DNA from: an uncultured Agathobacter sp.
GTDB taxonomy: Bacteria > Bacillota > Clostridia > Lachnospirales > Lachnospiraceae
Assembly (NCBI GenBank): GCA_934307695.1
Contig: CAKRCS010000001.1
Span: 186,001 to 250,000 of the forward strand
Length of the DNA stretch: 64,000 nt
Direction: 5' to 3'
Shown piece by piece: positions 62,037 through 64,000 of this stretch. Every line of letters starts with the position of its first letter. Position 1 is the stretch's first letter. The notes under the pieces are model-generated. The model was not told the origin of the DNA and did no database searches. It saw nothing but the letters and a program-made list of their open reading frames with translations. A program made the position numbers and the translations under genes.

Positions 62037-63839
62037 ATGAGCGAGAATAAATTAAGAAAACGAAACGAGATCCCGGTGGAAGATACCTGGTGTTTGGAAG
62101 ATATGTATGCAACGGATGAATTGTGGGAGGCAGAGCAGCAGAAGCTGGAGCAGCTCGCAGATGAGATTGCAGAGTACAAGGGAACTCTGGCAGAGAATGG
62201 GGCAAAGCTGCTCGGTTTTTTTGAAAAGAGTGATGAGATCGCATATTACAGATCCCGCGTGACCGTATATGCCAACCAGAGAAATCATCAGGATACCGCA
62301 GTTTCCAAGTATCAGGGATATGTCGCAAAGGCAGAACATGCTTCCGTCAAGACGGCTGCCGCAATGTCCTTTGCCAAGCCGGAGATTCTGGCTATCCCGG
62401 AGAAACGTCTGCAGGAGCTGATGGATGAGGAACCGAAGCTGAAAAAGTATGAGCGCTGTTTGCAGGAAATCCTGCGGGCAAAGCCGCATACGCTTTCTGA
62501 GGCGGAGGAGAAGCTTGTCGCAATGGCAGGAGAAGCACTCAGCGGAGCAGAGAATACCTTCTCTATGCTGAACAATGCGGATATTAAGTTCCCGACAATC
62601 CGTGATGTGGAGGGCAACCGTATCCCTCTTACCAACGGTAACTTTGTCGTACTGGAGAAGAACAAGGACCGAAGCCTGCGCAAACAGGCATTTGAGGGAC
62701 TGTACCATACTTACGAGAAGCTGGGTAACACGATTGCTTCCATCTATCTGAATCAGGTAAATGCGAATGAGTTTTATGCCACTGCGGCAAAATATCCGAG
62801 TGCACGCGCAATGTTTCTGGACGAGGGGAATATCCCGGAGCAGGTATATGACAGTCTGATCGAGGCAGTACACGCACATCTTCCGGCGGTACACCGCTAT
62901 GTTGGATTGCGCAAGAAGCTGTTGGGCGTAGATAAGCTTCACATGTATGATTCATATGTTCCGATCGTTGAGAGCGTAGAGCATAAATACACCTTTGAGG
63001 AAGCAAAGGAGATCGTCTTAAAGGCACTTGCCCCGATGGGCGAGGAATATATCGCTATCCTGCAAGAAGGCTTTGACAACCGCTGGATCGATGTATACCA
63101 GAATGAGAACAAGCGTACCGGCGCATATTCCTGGGGTGCTTACGGCACACATCCGTATGTACTTTTGAATTTCCAGGGAGATCTGGACAGCGTGTTTACA
63201 CTGGCACATGAAATGGGACATGCAATCCATACCTATTACTCCGATAAGATGCAGGATATTACATATTCCGGTTACCTGATTTTTGTCGCGGAGGTTGCAT
63301 CCACCTGTAATGAATCACTGCTGATGCATTATCTTCTGGAAAATACGGATGACCCGAAGGAGCGCAGGTATCTGATCAACCACTTCCTAGAGTCCTTCCG
63401 CGCAACGGTATTCCGCCAGACGATGTTTGCGGAGTTCGAGAAGCTTGTTCACGAAAAGAAGGAAGCGGGCGAGCCGCTTACCAAGGAAGTACTTAACCAG
63501 ATCTACCACGACCTTGTCGTGCTGTATTTTGGACCGGAAATGGTCGTAGACGAAGAAATTGATTGTGAGTGGATGAGGATTCCGCACTTTTATACGTCGT
63601 TCTATGTATATCAGTATGCGACAGGCTACTCAGCAGCAACCGCTTTCTCCAAGAAGATCTTAAGCGAGGGTAAGCCCGCAGTGGATGCGTATGTCAGCAA
63701 TTTCTTAAGCGGCGGCTGCTCAAAGGATCCGATCGACCTGTTAAAGGCGGCGGGCGTTGACATGAGCACACCGAAGCCGGTGGAAGATGCACTGTCTGTA
63801 TTTGAAGAGTACCTTGCACTGTTCGAACAGCAGATATAA
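62037..63839 (+). CDS. pepF: Oligoendopeptidase F
   Basis: This 600-residue M3B metallopeptidase is cytoplasmic. The zinc site is LAHEMGHAIHTYYSD (HExxH), with the third ligand glutamate in FVAEVASTCNESL. GAYSWGAYGTHPYVLLNF and YQYATGYSAATAFSKKIL are family blocks, and the length matches the usual 600 residues. It cleaves peptides of about 6-20 residues during protein turnover. GGAGG precedes the ATG. A weak promoter (TATAGT near 61990) may drive it. Confidence 0.95.
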   Translation: MSENKLRKRNEIPVEDTWCLEDMYATDELWEAEQQKLEQLADEIAEYKGTLAENGAKLLGFFEKSDEIAYYRSRVTVYANQRNHQDTAVSKYQGYVAKAEHASVKTAAAMSFAKPEILAIPEKRLQELMDEEPKLKKYERCLQEILRAKPHTLSEAEEKLVAMAGEALSGAENTFSMLNNADIKFPTIRDVEGNRIPLTNGNFVVLEKNKDRSLRKQAFEGLYHTYEKLGNTIASIYLNQVNANEFYATAAKYPSARAMFLDEGNIPEQVYDSLIEAVHAHLPAVHRYVGLRKKLLGVDKLHMYDSYVPIVESVEHKYTFEEAKEIVLKALAPMGEEYIAILQEGFDNRWIDVYQNENKRTGAYSWGAYGTHPYVLLNFQGDLDSVFTLAHEMGHAIHTYYSDKMQDITYSGYLIFVAEVASTCNESLLMHYLLENTDDPKERRYLINHFLESFRATVFRQTMFAEFEKLVHEKKEAGEPLTKEVLNQIYHDLVVLYFGPEMVVDEEIDCEWMRIPHFYTSFYVYQYATGYSAATAFSKKILSEGKPAVDAYVSNFLSGGCSKDPIDLLKAAGVDMSTPKPVEDALSVFEEYLALFEQQI

Positions 63840-63873
63840 TTTTTGGCAACAATAACAAAGGGAGGAAAAAGTT

Positions 63874-64000
63874 ATGGATTTACGGACAAAGCAGTTAGAA
63901 GATACAAACCGCATTGGAAGCATTGGCGCAATCGTTATTTCATCAGTAATTCTTATTATGACATTGCTTGGATTTGTGTATGGAAGCGGCGCATATCTGG
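63874..64000 (+). CDS. N-terminus of an unidentified membrane protein (3' truncated)
   Basis: The reading frame starts at ATG 63874 after GGGAGG and runs off the window after 42 codons. The visible part has a polar N-terminus (MDLRTKQLEDTNRIGSI) and one hydrophobic segment (about residues 18-37). An N-terminal helix like this is seen in sensor kinases, chemotaxis receptors and unrelated proteins, so no family is assigned. Confidence 0.65.
   Translation, partial: MDLRTKQLEDTNRIGSIGAIVISSVILIMTLLGFVYGSGAYL

Noticed and set aside
62052..62942. 296-codon minus-strand open frame opposite pepF
   Set aside because: Cysteine- and leucine-rich translation typical of antisense reading; the plus-strand gene is unambiguous.

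Overview
The window reads as the chromosome of a Gram-positive, spore-lineage gut Firmicute, most likely a Lachnospiraceae member (Roseburia/Agathobacter-like). Supports: strong GGAGG ribosome-binding sites before most genes, sigma-A-type promoters, a CotF-like coat protein, a BlaI/M56 pair, an LCP (LytR-CpsA-Psr) protein, lipoproteins with lipoboxes, a crotonase, an intracellular cellobiose phosphorylase with its ABC importer, and a GH53 galactanase. The genus is an inference. No rRNA, tRNA, CRISPR array, phage or insertion sequence was seen.

Region 1 (1-16283) is a surface-glycan locus. It holds three tandem polytopic GT-C-like membrane proteins (the first lacking its 5' part at the window edge), an O-acetylation pair (MBOAT acyltransferase plus AlgX/DHHW-like protein) lying between two paralogous secreted Ig-like/FN3 proteins, an O-antigen ligase/polymerase-like protein, an ATP-grasp enzyme, a GT11 alpha-1,2-fucosyltransferase-like enzyme, a GT2 glycosyltransferase and a UDP-glucose dehydrogenase. 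A BlaI-type repressor and BlaR1-like M56 protein follow (16526-18290).

Region 2 (18291-33857) makes nucleotide sugars for this polymer. L-fucose salvage is represented by a 1027-residue Fkp-type fucokinase/GDP-fucose pyrophosphorylase and the FucU mutarotase, next to an AraC regulator. De novo GDP-fucose synthesis is represented by gmd, fcl and manC, followed by a GtrA-like membrane protein. Then come the four dTDP-rhamnose genes (rfbA, B, D, C), a MerR-methyltransferase fusion, and an LCP protein that probably attaches the glycan to the wall. GDP-fucose can therefore be made by two routes and used by the GT11 enzyme.

Region 3 (34059-46589) is mostly central sugar-phosphate metabolism: XRE regulator, uridine kinase, phosphoglucomutase/phosphomannomutase, a small zinc-ribbon protein, a UDP-sugar pyrophosphorylase and glmS. 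A membrane HtrA protease, a carbamate kinase, and a GH53 galactanase lipoprotein with a convergent AraC regulator follow.

Region 4 (46746-64000) holds a heterodimeric ABC exporter, a crotonase, a CotF-like protein, a GH13 enzyme and MutY. A cellobiose module follows: GH94 phosphorylase divergent from a LacI regulator, five LacI-type boxes between them, then a substrate-binding protein and two permeases. The window ends with oligoendopeptidase F and the start of an unidentified membrane protein.

The most unusual non-coding features are a 132-bp repeat present twice (one copy in the predicted leader of the Fkp gene), a CTTTATAG motif that recurs just after terminators, a 16-bp inverted repeat that could mask the carbamate kinase ribosome-binding site, and overlapping divergent promoters between the MerR-methyltransferase and the LCP gene.
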